Of a stretch of DNA of 64,000 nucleotides, positions 23,917 to 33,327 are shown piece after piece. Both the position numbers and the translations under genes were made by a program. The DNA is from an uncultured Oscillospiraceae bacterium (GTDB lineage: Bacteria; Bacillota; Clostridia; Oscillospirales; Oscillospiraceae). Within the stretch, counting starts at the first letter, position 1. Each line of letters opens with the position of its first letter. Location of the stretch: NCBI GenBank assembly GCA_910584045.1, contig CAJTYO010000001.1:20025-84024 (forward strand), read 5' to 3'. The notes below the pieces were generated by a model. The model was given only the letters and a program-made list of their open reading frames with translations. It had not been told where the DNA came from and did not search any database.

Positions 23917-25749
23917 ATGATGAAAAGGAAGCTGCTGGCTCTGGCGCTGAGCTGTCTGATGTGTCTGGCCCTGGTGGGGCCCGCACGGGCGGCGGTGGAG
24001 GAGATCGCCGATCTCCGGGTGGACGATGTGACCGCCTACAGTCCGGAGGTGGGTATCTATACGGTGGTGGAGCGCGGGCTGTACGGCTTCTGCGCAGCGG
24101 ACGGCAGTATGCTGGCGGAGCCGGCCTATGTCGCCGTGGGCGAGTTCAGCGAGGGAATGGCCGCCGTGTCCCTGGCGGGGGAGTGGACCACGGTGCATGA
24201 CGGCGGGGAGCCGGTGCGCGTGCTCCAGGGCGGCCGGTTTGGATATGTAAACGCCGACTGCGCGGTGACTGTGCCCATGCGGTACAGCCGGGCCTTCCCC
24301 TTCTCCGAGGGGCGGGCCTTTGCGGTGAGCGCCGAGACGGGGCGGCTGGTGCTGCTGGATCAGCTGGGCCAGGAGTTGGCCTCTTACCCCTGGGCTGAGG
24401 TAATGGAGAACGAGAGCATCCAATTCAGCGAGGGACTGGCCGTGATTCCCACCCGGCGGGGCGGAGCGCTGGTCTATATGGTGGTGGATCTGGCGGGGCG
24501 CGAGGTCTGCGTTCTGACGGATGTTTATGTGGACTTTACAAATGGCTATCACAGCGGACGGGTGGCCGTGTCGTCGGAGGGGGAATGGATTACCGGCCCC
24601 TCCGGACTGACCAGGCGGTTTGAGGCCGCCCCCGACAGCTGGGGCTACCGAGATGTGAAGGGCGAGGCGGCAGGCGGCGGCTTCGCCGCGGCTCAGAGCT
24701 TCAGCGAAGGGCTGGCCGCCGTGGGACTGCGCAGTGAGCGGGGAGATGTGCTGTACGGGTTCATCGATCCCGAGGGCGCGTTCATAGTGCCGGCGGAGTA
24801 CGACGAGGTTCGGCCCTATGAAAACGGCCTGGCGGCGCTGCGCCGGGGCGGAAGATGGGCATTTGTAGACCAGACGGGGCGAACCACCACCGGATTTGCC
24901 TACGATGAGACGGGGCGGTTCGCGGAGGGCGTGGCTCTGGTGCGCTCAGACGGACGGCTGCGGGCCGTGGATGAACGGGGCTGGACCCTGTTCACCTGCG
25001 AGGAGGCCGTCAGCGGCGAGCCCTTCAGCGGCGGCGTGACCGTGGTGCGTCGGGCCGACGGGCTGTGGGGCGTGTGCGACAGAGAGGGCAATATGCTGAC
25101 CGCCTTCGACTATGAGAATGCGAGGCACTGGGACGGGTTTCTCTGGCTGAAGCGGGGCGATCTGTGGCGGGTTTACCGCACGGAAGATGTGATTGACGCA
25201 AACCGCGCCGCGCCAGAGGGCGTGACCGCCCCCGTGGGAGCCTTTATTGATGTGCCCCAGGATTCGTGGTATGCCGCTGCCGTCACCTGGGCGACGGACC
25301 ACGACGTCATCACAGGCACCGGTGGAGGGCAGTTCTCCCCCGACAAACCCTGCACCGTAGGGGAGATCATCACCTTCCTGTGGAGAGCCCTCGGGCGGCC
25401 TGCTCCGGAGGTAGAGAACCCCTTCACGGACGTGTTCCCCACAAACTACTATTATCAGGCGGCGCTGTGGGCTTGCCAAAGCGGTCTGGTGGAGGACGGC
25501 GAGTTCGGCGCGGCCCAGCTGTGTACCAGGAGCATGGCGGTCACCTACCTGTGGCGGCTGGCCGGAGGACCCTTCAGCATGGCGGCGCTGTTTGGCGACG
25601 TACCACTGGACGCACCTTATGCCCAAGCGGTGTCCTGGGCGGTGGAGGAGGGCATCACCGCTGGCAGCGGGGATGGGCTCTTCTCCCCTGAGGGAATTTG
25701 CAGCAGAGGGCAGATCGTTACATTTTTGCACCGGTATCTGACGGAGTAA
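23917..25749 (+). CDS. secreted WG-repeat protein with three SLH domains
   Basis: The 610-residue protein opens with a signal peptide (MMKRKLLALALSCLMCLA, cleavage likely after ARA). Residues about 40-430 are WG-type beta repeats (YGFCAADGS, FGYVNADCA, YGFIDPEGA, WAFVDQTGR, WGVCDREGN), and the C-terminus (about 445-610) has three S-layer-homology domains starting FIDVPQDSWYAAAV, FTDVFPTNYYYQAA and FGDVPLDAPYAQAV. SLH domains tether proteins to pyruvylated cell-wall polymer, so this is probably a surface protein that binds an unknown partner. Repeat C begins directly after its stop codon. Confidence 0.88.
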   Translation: MMKRKLLALALSCLMCLALVGPARAAVEEIADLRVDDVTAYSPEVGIYTVVERGLYGFCAADGSMLAEPAYVAVGEFSEGMAAVSLAGEWTTVHDGGEPVRVLQGGRFGYVNADCAVTVPMRYSRAFPFSEGRAFAVSAETGRLVLLDQLGQELASYPWAEVMENESIQFSEGLAVIPTRRGGALVYMVVDLAGREVCVLTDVYVDFTNGYHSGRVAVSSEGEWITGPSGLTRRFEAAPDSWGYRDVKGEAAGGGFAAAQSFSEGLAAVGLRSERGDVLYGFIDPEGAFIVPAEYDEVRPYENGLAALRRGGRWAFVDQTGRTTTGFAYDETGRFAEGVALVRSDGRLRAVDERGWTLFTCEEAVSGEPFSGGVTVVRRADGLWGVCDREGNMLTAFDYENARHWDGFLWLKRGDLWRVYRTEDVIDANRAAPEGVTAPVGAFIDVPQDSWYAAAVTWATDHDVITGTGGGQFSPDKPCTVGEIITFLWRALGRPAPEVENPFTDVFPTNYYYQAALWACQSGLVEDGEFGAAQLCTRSMAVTYLWRLAGGPFSMAALFGDVPLDAPYAQAVSWAVEEGITAGSGDGLFSPEGICSRGQIVTFLHRYLTE

Positions 25750-25868
25750 TGCTATTCCCAAATTAGGAGAGCCGCATTGCGGCCCGCCTAACGCCGGGCA
25801 AAAATCCTGAAATCGCAATGGTTTTTGGTCTGAGGCCAAAGTTCTTTCGTGATACTTTTTTAAAGGTA
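25750..25868 (-). repeat. dispersed palindromic repeat, copy C
   Basis: The reverse complement matches copy A: the end hairpin ATAC...GTAT, then AAAACCATTGCGATTTCAGG, GCGTTAGGCGGGCCGC and GCGGCTCTCCTAATTTGGGA. The element starts at the base after the stop codon of the WG/SLH gene. Confidence 0.75.
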
Positions 25869-25891
25869 TGAGAAGCGGAACAGAGCAGGAT

Positions 25892-25927
25892 AAAAAGGGC
25901 TTGCCGTTGAAGCGGCAAGCCCTTTTT
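25892..25927. terminator. bidirectional terminator between the SLH gene and prfB
   Basis: AAAAAGGGCTTGCCG (25892-25906), loop TTGAAG and CGGCAAGCCCTTTTT (25913-25927); A and T runs on both sides. Confidence 0.92.
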
Positions 25928-27052
25928 TCACTTTTTCAGTTCACCGGTGGCACTGGCGGTCAGATAGGCGTTAATAAACCCATCCAGATCGCCGTCCATG
26001 ACAGCGGTGATATTGCCGTTTTCGAACCCTGTCCGTGTGTCCTTCGCCAGGGTATAGGGCATAAAGACATAGGAACGGATCTGGCTGCCCCACTCGATTT
26101 TCATCTGCACGCCCTTGATGTCTGAAATCTTCTCCGCGTGCTGCTGGGCCTTCATCTCCATCAGCTTGGCCCGCAGCATCTTCATGCAGTTCTCCCGGTT
26201 CTGCACCTGGCTGCGCTCCTGCTGGGAGGAGACCACCACGCCGGTTGGCCGGTGTATAAGACGTACGGCGGAGGAGGTCTTGTTGACGTGCTGTCCGCCT
26301 GCGCCACTGGCTCGGTAGACCTGCATCTCGATGTCCTCCTGACGAATCTCCACGCTGTTGTCGTCCTCGATCTCCGGCATGACCTCCACAGCGGCAAAGG
26401 AGGTCTGCCGCCGGGCGTTGGCGTCAAAGGGGGAGATGCGCACCAGACGGTGGACCCCGTTCTCGCTGCGCAGGAAGCCGTAGGCGTTCTCGCCCTCAAT
26501 GGAGATGGCGGCGGACTTGATGCCCGCCTCGTCCCCGTCCTCATAGTCCAGGGTCTTCACAGTAAAGTTGTGCCTCTCGCCCCAGCGGGTGTACATGCGG
26601 AAGAGCATCTGGCACCAGTCCTGGGCCTCGGTGCCGCCGGCTCCAGCGTGGAGGGTGAGGATAGCGTTGTTGGCGTCGTATTCCCCGGTCAGAAGAGTTG
26701 CCAGGTTGGCCTCCTCCAGAGAAGACTCCAGCTTGTCATATCCCTCCTGCACTTCGGGCAGGAGGCTCTCGTCGTCCTCCTCCATGGCCATCTCCACCAG
26801 TGTGGTCAGGTCCTCCCACTGGGAGGTGAGACGGGCATGATGTTCCAGCTTGTTTTTCAGCTGCTTGGTGCGCTGGAGGACCTTCTGGGAGGCGGCTACG
26901 TCGTTCCAGAAATTGGGATCGCCGGTTTTCTCCTCCAGCTCCTCCACCTCCCGGCGGGCTCCCTCCAGGTCCAGGGCTGCCGCCAGCTTTTCCAGCCGCG
27001 GGCCGATGGCGGTCAGCTTCTGTTTATAGGCGTCATATTCGATGATAGGCAT
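25928..27052 (-). CDS. prfB: peptide chain release factor 2
   Basis: The 374-residue protein has the peptidyl-tRNA hydrolysis motif GGQ in SGAGGQHVNKTSSA and the stop-codon recognition tripeptide SPF in RISPFDANARR, identifying RF2 (UAA/UGA). The reading frame is continuous from ATG 27052; the in-frame UGA and programmed +1 frameshift found near codon 26 of many prfB genes are absent. A 17-bp-spacer promoter lies 33 bp upstream. Confidence 0.95.
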   Translation of the reverse strand: MPIIEYDAYKQKLTAIGPRLEKLAAALDLEGARREVEELEEKTGDPNFWNDVAASQKVLQRTKQLKNKLEHHARLTSQWEDLTTLVEMAMEEDDESLLPEVQEGYDKLESSLEEANLATLLTGEYDANNAILTLHAGAGGTEAQDWCQMLFRMYTRWGERHNFTVKTLDYEDGDEAGIKSAAISIEGENAYGFLRSENGVHRLVRISPFDANARRQTSFAAVEVMPEIEDDNSVEIRQEDIEMQVYRASGAGGQHVNKTSSAVRLIHRPTGVVVSSQQERSQVQNRENCMKMLRAKLMEMKAQQHAEKISDIKGVQMKIEWGSQIRSYVFMPYTLAKDTRTGFENGNITAVMDGDLDGFINAYLTASATGELKK

Positions 27053-27084
27053 AATTCATTCTCCGTCTTAAAAAGTCTGCATAT

Positions 27085-27113
27085 AGTATGCCATAAAATG
27101 CGAGGGCTGTAAA
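27085..27113 (-). promoter_or_regulatory. promoter of prfB
   Basis: On the minus strand TTTACA (27113-27108), 17 bp and CATACT (27090-27085). Confidence 0.6.
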
Positions 27114-27173
27114 GGGGCGAAAAAGGCATCCAGAGAGGAAAATCACAGATTTCCCGGGGAAAATACGGATCCC

Positions 27174-27641
27174 TCAGTTTTTCGGAGGGTGTGCGTCCTG
27201 CCGCGCCTCGCCGGCGGAGAGAGCGGCCTCCACATTTTCGCCCACCCGGTCCAGCAGGAGGAACAGCGTCCGCCGCTCCTCTTCTGTAAAGTTCGCCAGA
27301 AGCATATGGCCGTACTGCCGCTGTATGGCCCGGCCCTCTGCCACCACCGGCGCTGCTGCCTCGGTCAGGTGCAGGTGGATGGTTTTCCGGTTACCCTCCC
27401 GCAGCCGCCGCTCCACCAGTCCGCGGCCCGCCAGGGCCTCCACCCCCACGGAGACGTGGGATTTGGCCAGGTGGCGTTTTTCCACGATGTCCCGGGCGGT
27501 GTCACTGTCCGGGTTGTTCGCTAAAAACAGCAGGATGTCCATCTCCAGCTGGGACATGCCTATCCGCTCCAAAAGGGGGGTGAAAAGGCCGCAGTACAGC
27601 TTGCGAAGTCCCTGGGATCGAGTGAAAAACGGGGGCAGCAT
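27174..27641 (-). CDS. MarR-family transcriptional regulator
   Basis: The 155-residue protein has a MarR winged helix: MSQLEMDILLFLANNPDSDT, AKSHVSVGVEALAGRGLVER as recognition region and REGNRKTIHLHLTEAA as the wing. The ATG at 27641 is used; a TTG at 27647 has better spacing to AAAGGA. The gene has its own consensus promoter. No obvious target neighbours it, so the regulon and ligand are unknown. Confidence 0.82.
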   Translation of the reverse strand: MLPPFFTRSQGLRKLYCGLFTPLLERIGMSQLEMDILLFLANNPDSDTARDIVEKRHLAKSHVSVGVEALAGRGLVERRLREGNRKTIHLHLTEAAAPVVAEGRAIQRQYGHMLLANFTEEERRTLFLLLDRVGENVEAALSAGEARQDAHPPKN

Positions 27642-27675
27642 GGGCAAACGCCGTCCTTTCCTTCCTTTTTCTGCG

Positions 27676-27704
27676 AATATAGCACACATGGTTTCGGGTG
27701 TCAA
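27676..27704 (-). promoter_or_regulatory. promoter of the marR-type gene
   Basis: On the minus strand TTGACA (27704-27699), 17 bp and TATATT (27681-27676). Confidence 0.78.
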
Positions 27705-27749
27705 GTGCGCATTCGGCCTGCGACCGGGCGGGCATTTGCCGGAAGAAGC

Positions 27750-29282
27750 CTACACCTCCTCCGATAAATGGAAGGACAGGAGCAGATACAGCCGCACGCT
27801 CTCGCTCTCCAGGTCAAGCTTCGTCAGTGCCGCAATTTTCTCCAGCCGGTATAGAAGGGTGGTGCGGTGAATAATCAGGGCGGCGGCAGTTTTAGGGATA
27901 CTCCTCTCGTTTTGCAGAAAGCATTTCAGTGTGGGGCAGTATTGACTGCCATGCTCCTGATCGTACTGTCGGAGGAAGCGTGGGATGGAGGAGAGGTACA
28001 GCGGGAGCGGCGTGGGCGTCTCCACATGGGAGAGCAGATAGTCCAGGGCGCAGTCCTCGAAGGCCATGCACCACTGATGGCTGCGCAGGCGGGCGGCGAG
28101 GTCCACGGCGTAGCTGGCCTGGACGTAGGCTGTATTCAGATGAAGGATGCTCTCTACCGGCAGGGACAGGCCGGCATACATAAGACTGTCCCGGAGGAAG
28201 GGGGCCAATTTGGAGCGGAGAAAGGATTGGTCCAGCCTGGCCGCTTCCATATCCACCACCATGCACAGCTGCCGCTCGTGGAAAAAGAGGAAGGTCCCCA
28301 CAAAGGTGGAGGACAAACTGTTGCGCAGCACGTTGCTGCTGGTGACGGCGTGTTCCGGACTCTGGCTGCGCAGCTTGACCAACATGAATCGTCCCCGTTC
28401 CCGCCAGCCCAGAGCGGTCAGCAGGACGCGCAGGTCCCGGCGGTCCGCCTCGCCGACAGTCAGCAGGTCTCTCATGGTGCCGATCAAATCCCGCTGGCTC
28501 TGGTCGGCGCTCATATCGTCCCGGCGGAGAATCATCAGCACGTATTCCGCCAGATATTCCACCAGTAGGCTGTCCCCTGGCTGCAGGGGTACATGGAGCT
28601 CGTTGACCAGCAGCCGGGCCCGGTAGTAGTCCGCGTCCCGAATGTTGACGTACAGCGAGCGCATATGGTAAGGATAGTGGTTGGTGCCCCAGATGGCAGC
28701 CCGGGTCTGGCGGAGGGTGTCCCGGTACCCCTCGCTGAACTTAAAGTCTTCCACCAGCCACAGAGGGATGAAATATTTGCCCGTATCCTGGTTATAGTCC
28801 AGCTCCAGCATCCCCTCCACATGGCATGGCAGTGCCAGAATGGCGAAGACATTGTCGTGGATATAGACCGGATTTTGCAGGTAGGCTGTGGCCGCCGCGC
28901 ACAGATCGTTTAAGCTGCCGCCGTGGTTGAGAATCCAGTTCAGCTCCGCCTCAAAATCGCGAAAACGCTGGAATATCCGGGACAGCTCGTTGACCGCCTC
29001 CAGAAAATCGCGGTCATGGAGGCAGATATGTTCCGCCAGGCCCGGCTGGCTGCCGATGGACAGGTAGGGATACAGATCACAGGGAAAGTCGTCCTCTTCC
29101 CGCAGGACGTAGAGCACGTCCTGCTCCGGTATCTCGCCGGGGGTGAAGACGCGAAAGCAAAAAAAACGAGCCTGATTCCGGGACTCCATGTCAAAGCTCC
29201 ACAGCAGGTTGTCAAACTCGTCGGCAATCAACTGGAGGGACAGGGCCATCTGACGGCGTGGTGTGCGGGGGATTTTGTACAT
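27750..29282 (-). CDS. PucR/CdaR-type transcriptional regulator
   Basis: The 510-residue protein ends with a PucR-type helix-turn-helix (LKCFLQNERSIPKTAAALIIHRTTLLYRLEKI...) after a long sensory region. AAAGGAGGT lies nine bases before ATG 29282. It is divergent from the nine-gene demethylase operon starting at 29624, which makes it the likely local activator. PucR-family regulators often respond to pathway substrates; the effector here is unknown. The family call is firm, the target inferred from position. Confidence 0.85.
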   Translation of the reverse strand: MYKIPRTPRRQMALSLQLIADEFDNLLWSFDMESRNQARFFCFRVFTPGEIPEQDVLYVLREEDDFPCDLYPYLSIGSQPGLAEHICLHDRDFLEAVNELSRIFQRFRDFEAELNWILNHGGSLNDLCAAATAYLQNPVYIHDNVFAILALPCHVEGMLELDYNQDTGKYFIPLWLVEDFKFSEGYRDTLRQTRAAIWGTNHYPYHMRSLYVNIRDADYYRARLLVNELHVPLQPGDSLLVEYLAEYVLMILRRDDMSADQSQRDLIGTMRDLLTVGEADRRDLRVLLTALGWRERGRFMLVKLRSQSPEHAVTSSNVLRNSLSSTFVGTFLFFHERQLCMVVDMEAARLDQSFLRSKLAPFLRDSLMYAGLSLPVESILHLNTAYVQASYAVDLAARLRSHQWCMAFEDCALDYLLSHVETPTPLPLYLSSIPRFLRQYDQEHGSQYCPTLKCFLQNERSIPKTAAALIIHRTTLLYRLEKIAALTKLDLESESVRLYLLLSFHLSEEV

Positions 29283-29415
29283 CGAGGCGGGACCTCCTTT
29301 GGCGGAATGGCGGATTCTATGAGAGTCTGGAAACAGTATATCCTCATTTTTGTGGAAATGGAAGTAGGGAATGCTGCAAATTAGAGGAAAATTTGACGGT
29401 CCCTTTTGTTGCTGA

Positions 29416-29444
29416 TTGACAAATAAGGAGAAAAAGAATACTAT
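29416..29444 (+). promoter_or_regulatory. promoter of the demethylase operon
   Basis: TTGACA (29416-29421), 17 bp and TACTAT (29439-29444). The leader to 29624 is about 175 nt, A-rich at first, then with a GC-rich hairpin (CGCGCC/GGCGCG) near 29580-29595. The other half of the 29283-29623 gap is the AT-rich upstream region of the PucR gene and holds no further gene. Confidence 0.75.
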
Positions 29445-29623
29445 ACAATTAGACAAAAAGACAAAAAAGCAACAAATCAGTCAGAAGAGCGGCTATGCCG
29501 GCTTACAACAAAAACAATGAATCAACAGGTACGAGGGGCTCGGCCGCAGCGTCGGAGGAGCCAAGGTGTGTGATCGTCCGCGCCGCGGCGCGGTGATTAA
29601 ATTTTTGATCGGGGGAGAAATCA

Positions 29624-31015
29624 ATGGAGAAAAATACGAAGAATAAGAAAGAACCCAAGAGGCTGTCATCCGCGCTGAGGAACTTTTTCGGCGTCGGCGA
29701 CGCCGGCTTCGTCCTCATGAGCAACATCGAGACCTTCTACTTTATGACATTTCTGACGGACGTGGCCGGATTCTCGGCGGTCATCTCCGGACTCATCAAC
29801 ACGGTGTTTTCCACAGTGGATGCCTGCCTGTCCTGGATTTACGGCGGCATCCTCAACGGCACTAAAGCAAAAAAATGGGGGCGCTACCGCTCCTGGCTGA
29901 TTCTTACACCTTGGATCGTACCCCTTCTGTTTGCGTTCCAGTTTATCCGTATCAGCGATAATGAGATGATTTCTGCGGTGGTTATCATCATTGCCGCCAT
30001 CGTGTCCCACGTGGTGTGGAACATCGGATATGTGGCTAACGCCACACTGGTCAGCGTAGTCGGCAAAACCCCGGAGGACAAAGCGACCTTGTCCTCCTCC
30101 CGCGCTACTTGGAATAACATCGGCGGTCTGCTCTTCAGCTATCTGGGGCTTCCTTTTGCTACGTTGCTGGCCGGTTTCGTGGGCGAGCAAAACAAGTTTG
30201 CCGCCGCCGCTTTCTGCCTGGGCATCCTGATGGCTCTGGGTTATTTCGCCCACTTCAAGATGACCGAGGGCTATGAGGAGATCGAGGATGCCAGTCACGC
30301 CAAGGCTGCCCAAACCAACAAGACCAGCATCCCCGAGATGTTCCGTTCCCTGTTCCAGAATCCCCAATTGCTCATCCTTATGATTGCAGACCTGGCCAAG
30401 TGGTGTGTGAAGTTCGTCACTGCCGCCGCCGCCATCTACTACTTCCGCGACGCAATGGGCAACCCCGCCTACATGACCGGCTACACCTTGTCTATCGCCA
30501 TTGGCGCTATTATCGGAGCCTATATGGTCCGCTTCCTGGTGCAGAAGTTTGATGCCCGTACCATCACCATTGGCGCTTATATCGGTATGGCAATTTTTCT
30601 GTTCCTCATCTACATCTTCTATTCCAACGCCATCCTGGTCATCGCCCTGATGACTCTGGCCCAGGTGTTCTACGGCGTAGCCTTCGCCTCCTCCCCGGCT
30701 CTGTACGCCGACACGGTAGTCTACGCCACCTGGAAGACGGGAAAGAACGCCGCCGGCTGGATCATGGGCCTGCAGAATCTGCCTCTGAAGATCGGCGTGT
30801 TCCTCCGCGGCGTCATTGTAGCGGCCTGCCTGAGCGCGGTGGGCTGGCAGTCTGGTGCTGTGCTTGAGGGCGCCGCCCGTCAGGGCATGACGGTGGCCTT
30901 CGCCCTGGTTCCCGCTATCTTCTGCGCCGCCGGCGCGCTGCTGCTGATCGTTGGTTACCGTCTGACCAAGGCGCGCGTGGCCCAGTATCAGGCTGAGATC
31001 GACGCCAGAGCGTAA
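29624..31015 (+). CDS. MFS transporter of the glycoside-pentoside-hexuronide (GPH) type
   Basis: The 463-residue, about twelve-helix protein resembles GPH:cation symporters (FGVGDAGFVLMSNIETFYFMT at the N-terminus; KAKKWGRYRSWLIL in the cytosolic loop after helix 2). First gene of the operon, so it probably imports the substrate that the demethylase acts on. GPH transporters usually carry glycosides or sugar acids, hinting at a glycosidic or carboxylated aromatic, but substrate range cannot be read from sequence. Confidence 0.85.
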   Translation: MEKNTKNKKEPKRLSSALRNFFGVGDAGFVLMSNIETFYFMTFLTDVAGFSAVISGLINTVFSTVDACLSWIYGGILNGTKAKKWGRYRSWLILTPWIVPLLFAFQFIRISDNEMISAVVIIIAAIVSHVVWNIGYVANATLVSVVGKTPEDKATLSSSRATWNNIGGLLFSYLGLPFATLLAGFVGEQNKFAAAAFCLGILMALGYFAHFKMTEGYEEIEDASHAKAAQTNKTSIPEMFRSLFQNPQLLILMIADLAKWCVKFVTAAAAIYYFRDAMGNPAYMTGYTLSIAIGAIIGAYMVRFLVQKFDARTITIGAYIGMAIFLFLIYIFYSNAILVIALMTLAQVFYGVAFASSPALYADTVVYATWKTGKNAAGWIMGLQNLPLKIGVFLRGVIVAACLSAVGWQSGAVLEGAARQGMTVAFALVPAIFCAAGALLLIVGYRLTKARVAQYQAEIDARA

Positions 31016-31023
31016 AAAGTACA

Positions 31024-31806
31024 TTGAATACTGAGAAATACTTACAGCGGCTCGGCCAGCCCCGCCCCTCCGCCCCCACCGCGGAGGCGCTGCGCGGGCT
31101 GGTCCGAGCCCACCTGGAACAGATTCCCTTTGAGAATCTGGAAATTGCCAGAGAGGGCCGCTGTCCCTCACTGGAGAGCGAGGACCTGTTTCAAAAGGTG
31201 GTGGACCGGCACAGGGGCGGCTACTGCTTCGAACTGAACAAGCTGTTTTATCTGCTGTTGCAGGAGTTGGGCTATAGCTGTTATTGCGCCGCCGCCCGAA
31301 TTCTCTACCGGCGCACGGATCCACGTCCCCTGTCCCACCGAGTGATTGTCGTGGACACGGCGGACGAAGGCCGATGGCTGTGTGACGTGGGCTATGGCGG
31401 CCCGGGGCCCAAAGGGGCTCTGCGCATGGTCCCCGGAGAACAGACCGCGGCGGGGGAGACCTTTGACCTGCGGGAGGAGGACGGCGAGACCGTGGTATAC
31501 CGTCATGATCCCGATGAGGCGCGGAGGTTGATGGCCTTTCGTGACGCACCAGTCATGGAGGTGGACTTTGATGTGCTCAACGGCTATTTCGGCTGGCACC
31601 CCAAGTCCATATTCACCCAGAAACTGGTGGTCTACCGCTGCACGGAGGACGGCCTGGCCTCGCTGGTGGCGGATCAGTTCACCCTCACTCGGCAGGGGGA
31701 GACGGTGGAAGCACGTAAAATCTCCGGCGAGGCGGAACTTGCCCGCGTTTTGTGGGACAGCTTTGGTCTTGAGCTGCCCCCGCCGCCGGAAATAATAGGA
31801 GGATAA
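31024..31806 (+). CDS. nat: arylamine N-acetyltransferase
   Basis: The 260-residue protein has the NAT catalytic triad Cys68 (RGGYCFEL), His105 (LSHRVIVVD) and Asp121 (CDVGYGGPGP). NAT enzymes move an acetyl group from acetyl-CoA to arylamines, hydrazines and related compounds. The start is TTG 31024 with no Shine-Dalgarno, eight bases after the transporter stop, so translation is likely coupled. Its place inside a corrinoid demethylase operon is unusual and suggests a nitrogen-bearing aromatic substrate or intermediate; that is inference. Confidence 0.88.
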   Translation: MNTEKYLQRLGQPRPSAPTAEALRGLVRAHLEQIPFENLEIAREGRCPSLESEDLFQKVVDRHRGGYCFELNKLFYLLLQELGYSCYCAAARILYRRTDPRPLSHRVIVVDTADEGRWLCDVGYGGPGPKGALRMVPGEQTAAGETFDLREEDGETVVYRHDPDEARRLMAFRDAPVMEVDFDVLNGYFGWHPKSIFTQKLVVYRCTEDGLASLVADQFTLTRQGETVEARKISGEAELARVLWDSFGLELPPPPEIIGG

Positions 31807-31809
31807 AGT

Positions 31810-32619
31810 ATGATCGTTATCGGCGAAAAGATCAACGGCTCCATCCCAGCCGTAGCGGACGCCATCGCCCGCAGGGACAGCGATTTCATCAAGGAGCGCG
31901 CCAAGCTCCAGACGGATGCCGGCGCTTCCTTCATCGACTGCTGCGCCTCCGTTCCGGAGAGTGAGGAGGTGGAGACCCTCCACTGGATGATCGACTGCAT
32001 CCAGTCCGTCACCGACGTGCCCATCAGCGTGGACAGCCCCAGCGCCGATGTGCTGGTGGAGGCTTATAAGTTCTGTAAGAAGCCGGGCCTGTTCAACTCC
32101 GTCTCCGGCGAGGGGGACAAGATCGACAAGATCTTCCCCATTTTGGCTGCCAACCCGGGCTGGGAGGTTATCGCTCTGCTCAGTGACGACACCGGCATCC
32201 CCAAGAGCGCCGCCGACCGGCTGAAGGTCTTCGACAAAATCATGGCCAAGGCCAAGGAGTACGGCGTGTCCCCCAACCGCATCCACATTGATCCCCTGGT
32301 GGAGATGCTGTGTACCTCGGAAAACGGCATTGAGACCAACACGGAGGTTATCTCCACTGTGCGGGAGAAATACCCCTCCATCCATATCACCGCCGCCGTC
32401 AGCAACATCTCCTTCAACCTGCCGGTGCGGAAGATGATCAACTTCGGTTTCACCGTCCTTGCCATGAACAGCGGACTGGATAGCGCGATCCTGGACCCCA
32501 CTAACCGGGATCTCATGGGCCTGATTTACGCCACCGAGGCACTGCTGGGTCTGGACGACTACTGCATGGAGTACATCAGCGCCTACCGCGAGGGCCTGTT
32601 CGGCCCCGTGAAGAACTAA
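31810..32619 (+). CDS. pterin-binding methyltransferase (methylcorrinoid:tetrahydrofolate, MT II)
   Basis: The 269-residue protein is a pterin-binding TIM barrel (MIVIGEKINGSIPAVADAI, GASFIDCCAS, ISVDSPSADVL, NSVSGEGDKI), like AcsE and the MT II enzymes of O-demethylase systems. It would pass the methyl group from the methylated corrinoid protein to tetrahydrofolate. AGGAGGATAAAGT precedes the ATG, inside the end of the NAT gene. Neighbours supply the corrinoid protein and MT I. Confidence 0.88.
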   Translation: MIVIGEKINGSIPAVADAIARRDSDFIKERAKLQTDAGASFIDCCASVPESEEVETLHWMIDCIQSVTDVPISVDSPSADVLVEAYKFCKKPGLFNSVSGEGDKIDKIFPILAANPGWEVIALLSDDTGIPKSAADRLKVFDKIMAKAKEYGVSPNRIHIDPLVEMLCTSENGIETNTEVISTVREKYPSIHITAAVSNISFNLPVRKMINFGFTVLAMNSGLDSAILDPTNRDLMGLIYATEALLGLDDYCMEYISAYREGLFGPVKN

Positions 32620-32669
32620 GCATCCCAGCGCATAGAGCCGATATTTTAATAAATAGGAGGAACATCAAA

Positions 32670-33305
32670 ATGTCTGTTTTGCAGGAACTGTCCCTGAACG
32701 TGGAGAAGGGCAAGAGAAAGGTTATCCCTGGTCTTGTCCAGCAAGCTCTGGACGAGGGTATCGACCCCAACGTAATCCTCAACGAGGGCATGATTGACGC
32801 CATGAGCCGCGTGGGCGAGGCCTTCCGCGACGGCAAGATTTTCGTTCCCGAGATGCTCATCGCCGCCAAAGCCATGCAGGCTGGCGTGGCCACTTTGAAG
32901 CCCGCTCTGGCTGCCGGCGGCGCCGTCAGCCGCGGCAAGATCATCCTGGGCACCGTGGCGGGCGACCTCCACGATATCGGCAAGAATCTGGTGGGCATGA
33001 TGCTGGAGTCCGCCGGCTTCGAAGTCATCGATCTGGGTGTGGATGTGGCCGACGAGGCCTTCCTGGACACCTATGACAAGAATCCCGACACCAAGATTAT
33101 CTGCCTGTCCGCTCTGCTGACCACCACCATGCCCGCCATGCGCTCCGCCGTGGCGAAGATCAACGCCGCCCCCTGGCGCAGCAAGGTGAAGGTCATGGTG
33201 GGCGGCGCTCCCATCACCCAGGCTTTCTGCGACGAGATCGGCGCAGACTGCTATACCGCCGACGCGGCCTCTGCCGCCGAGGCCGCCAAGAAGTTGGCCG
33301 AGTAA
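32670..33305 (+). CDS. methyltransferase corrinoid protein
   Basis: The 211-residue protein has the four-helix cap domain (about 1-85) and a B12-binding domain with the DxHxxG motif GDLHDIG, in which His101 should ligate cobalt base-off. This is the methyl shuttle between MT I and MT II in anaerobic demethylases. AGGAGG is well spaced before the ATG, and codon use is highly biased, suggesting strong expression. Confidence 0.92.
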   Translation: MSVLQELSLNVEKGKRKVIPGLVQQALDEGIDPNVILNEGMIDAMSRVGEAFRDGKIFVPEMLIAAKAMQAGVATLKPALAAGGAVSRGKIILGTVAGDLHDIGKNLVGMMLESAGFEVIDLGVDVADEAFLDTYDKNPDTKIICLSALLTTTMPAMRSAVAKINAAPWRSKVKVMVGGAPITQAFCDEIGADCYTADAASAAEAAKKLAE

Positions 33306-33327
33306 GGGAAAGGAGAGAGGAAACGAT

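Noticed and set aside
29666..31549. 627-codon open frame antisense to the MFS and NAT genes
   Set aside because: Spans two real genes and has no domain or start signal.
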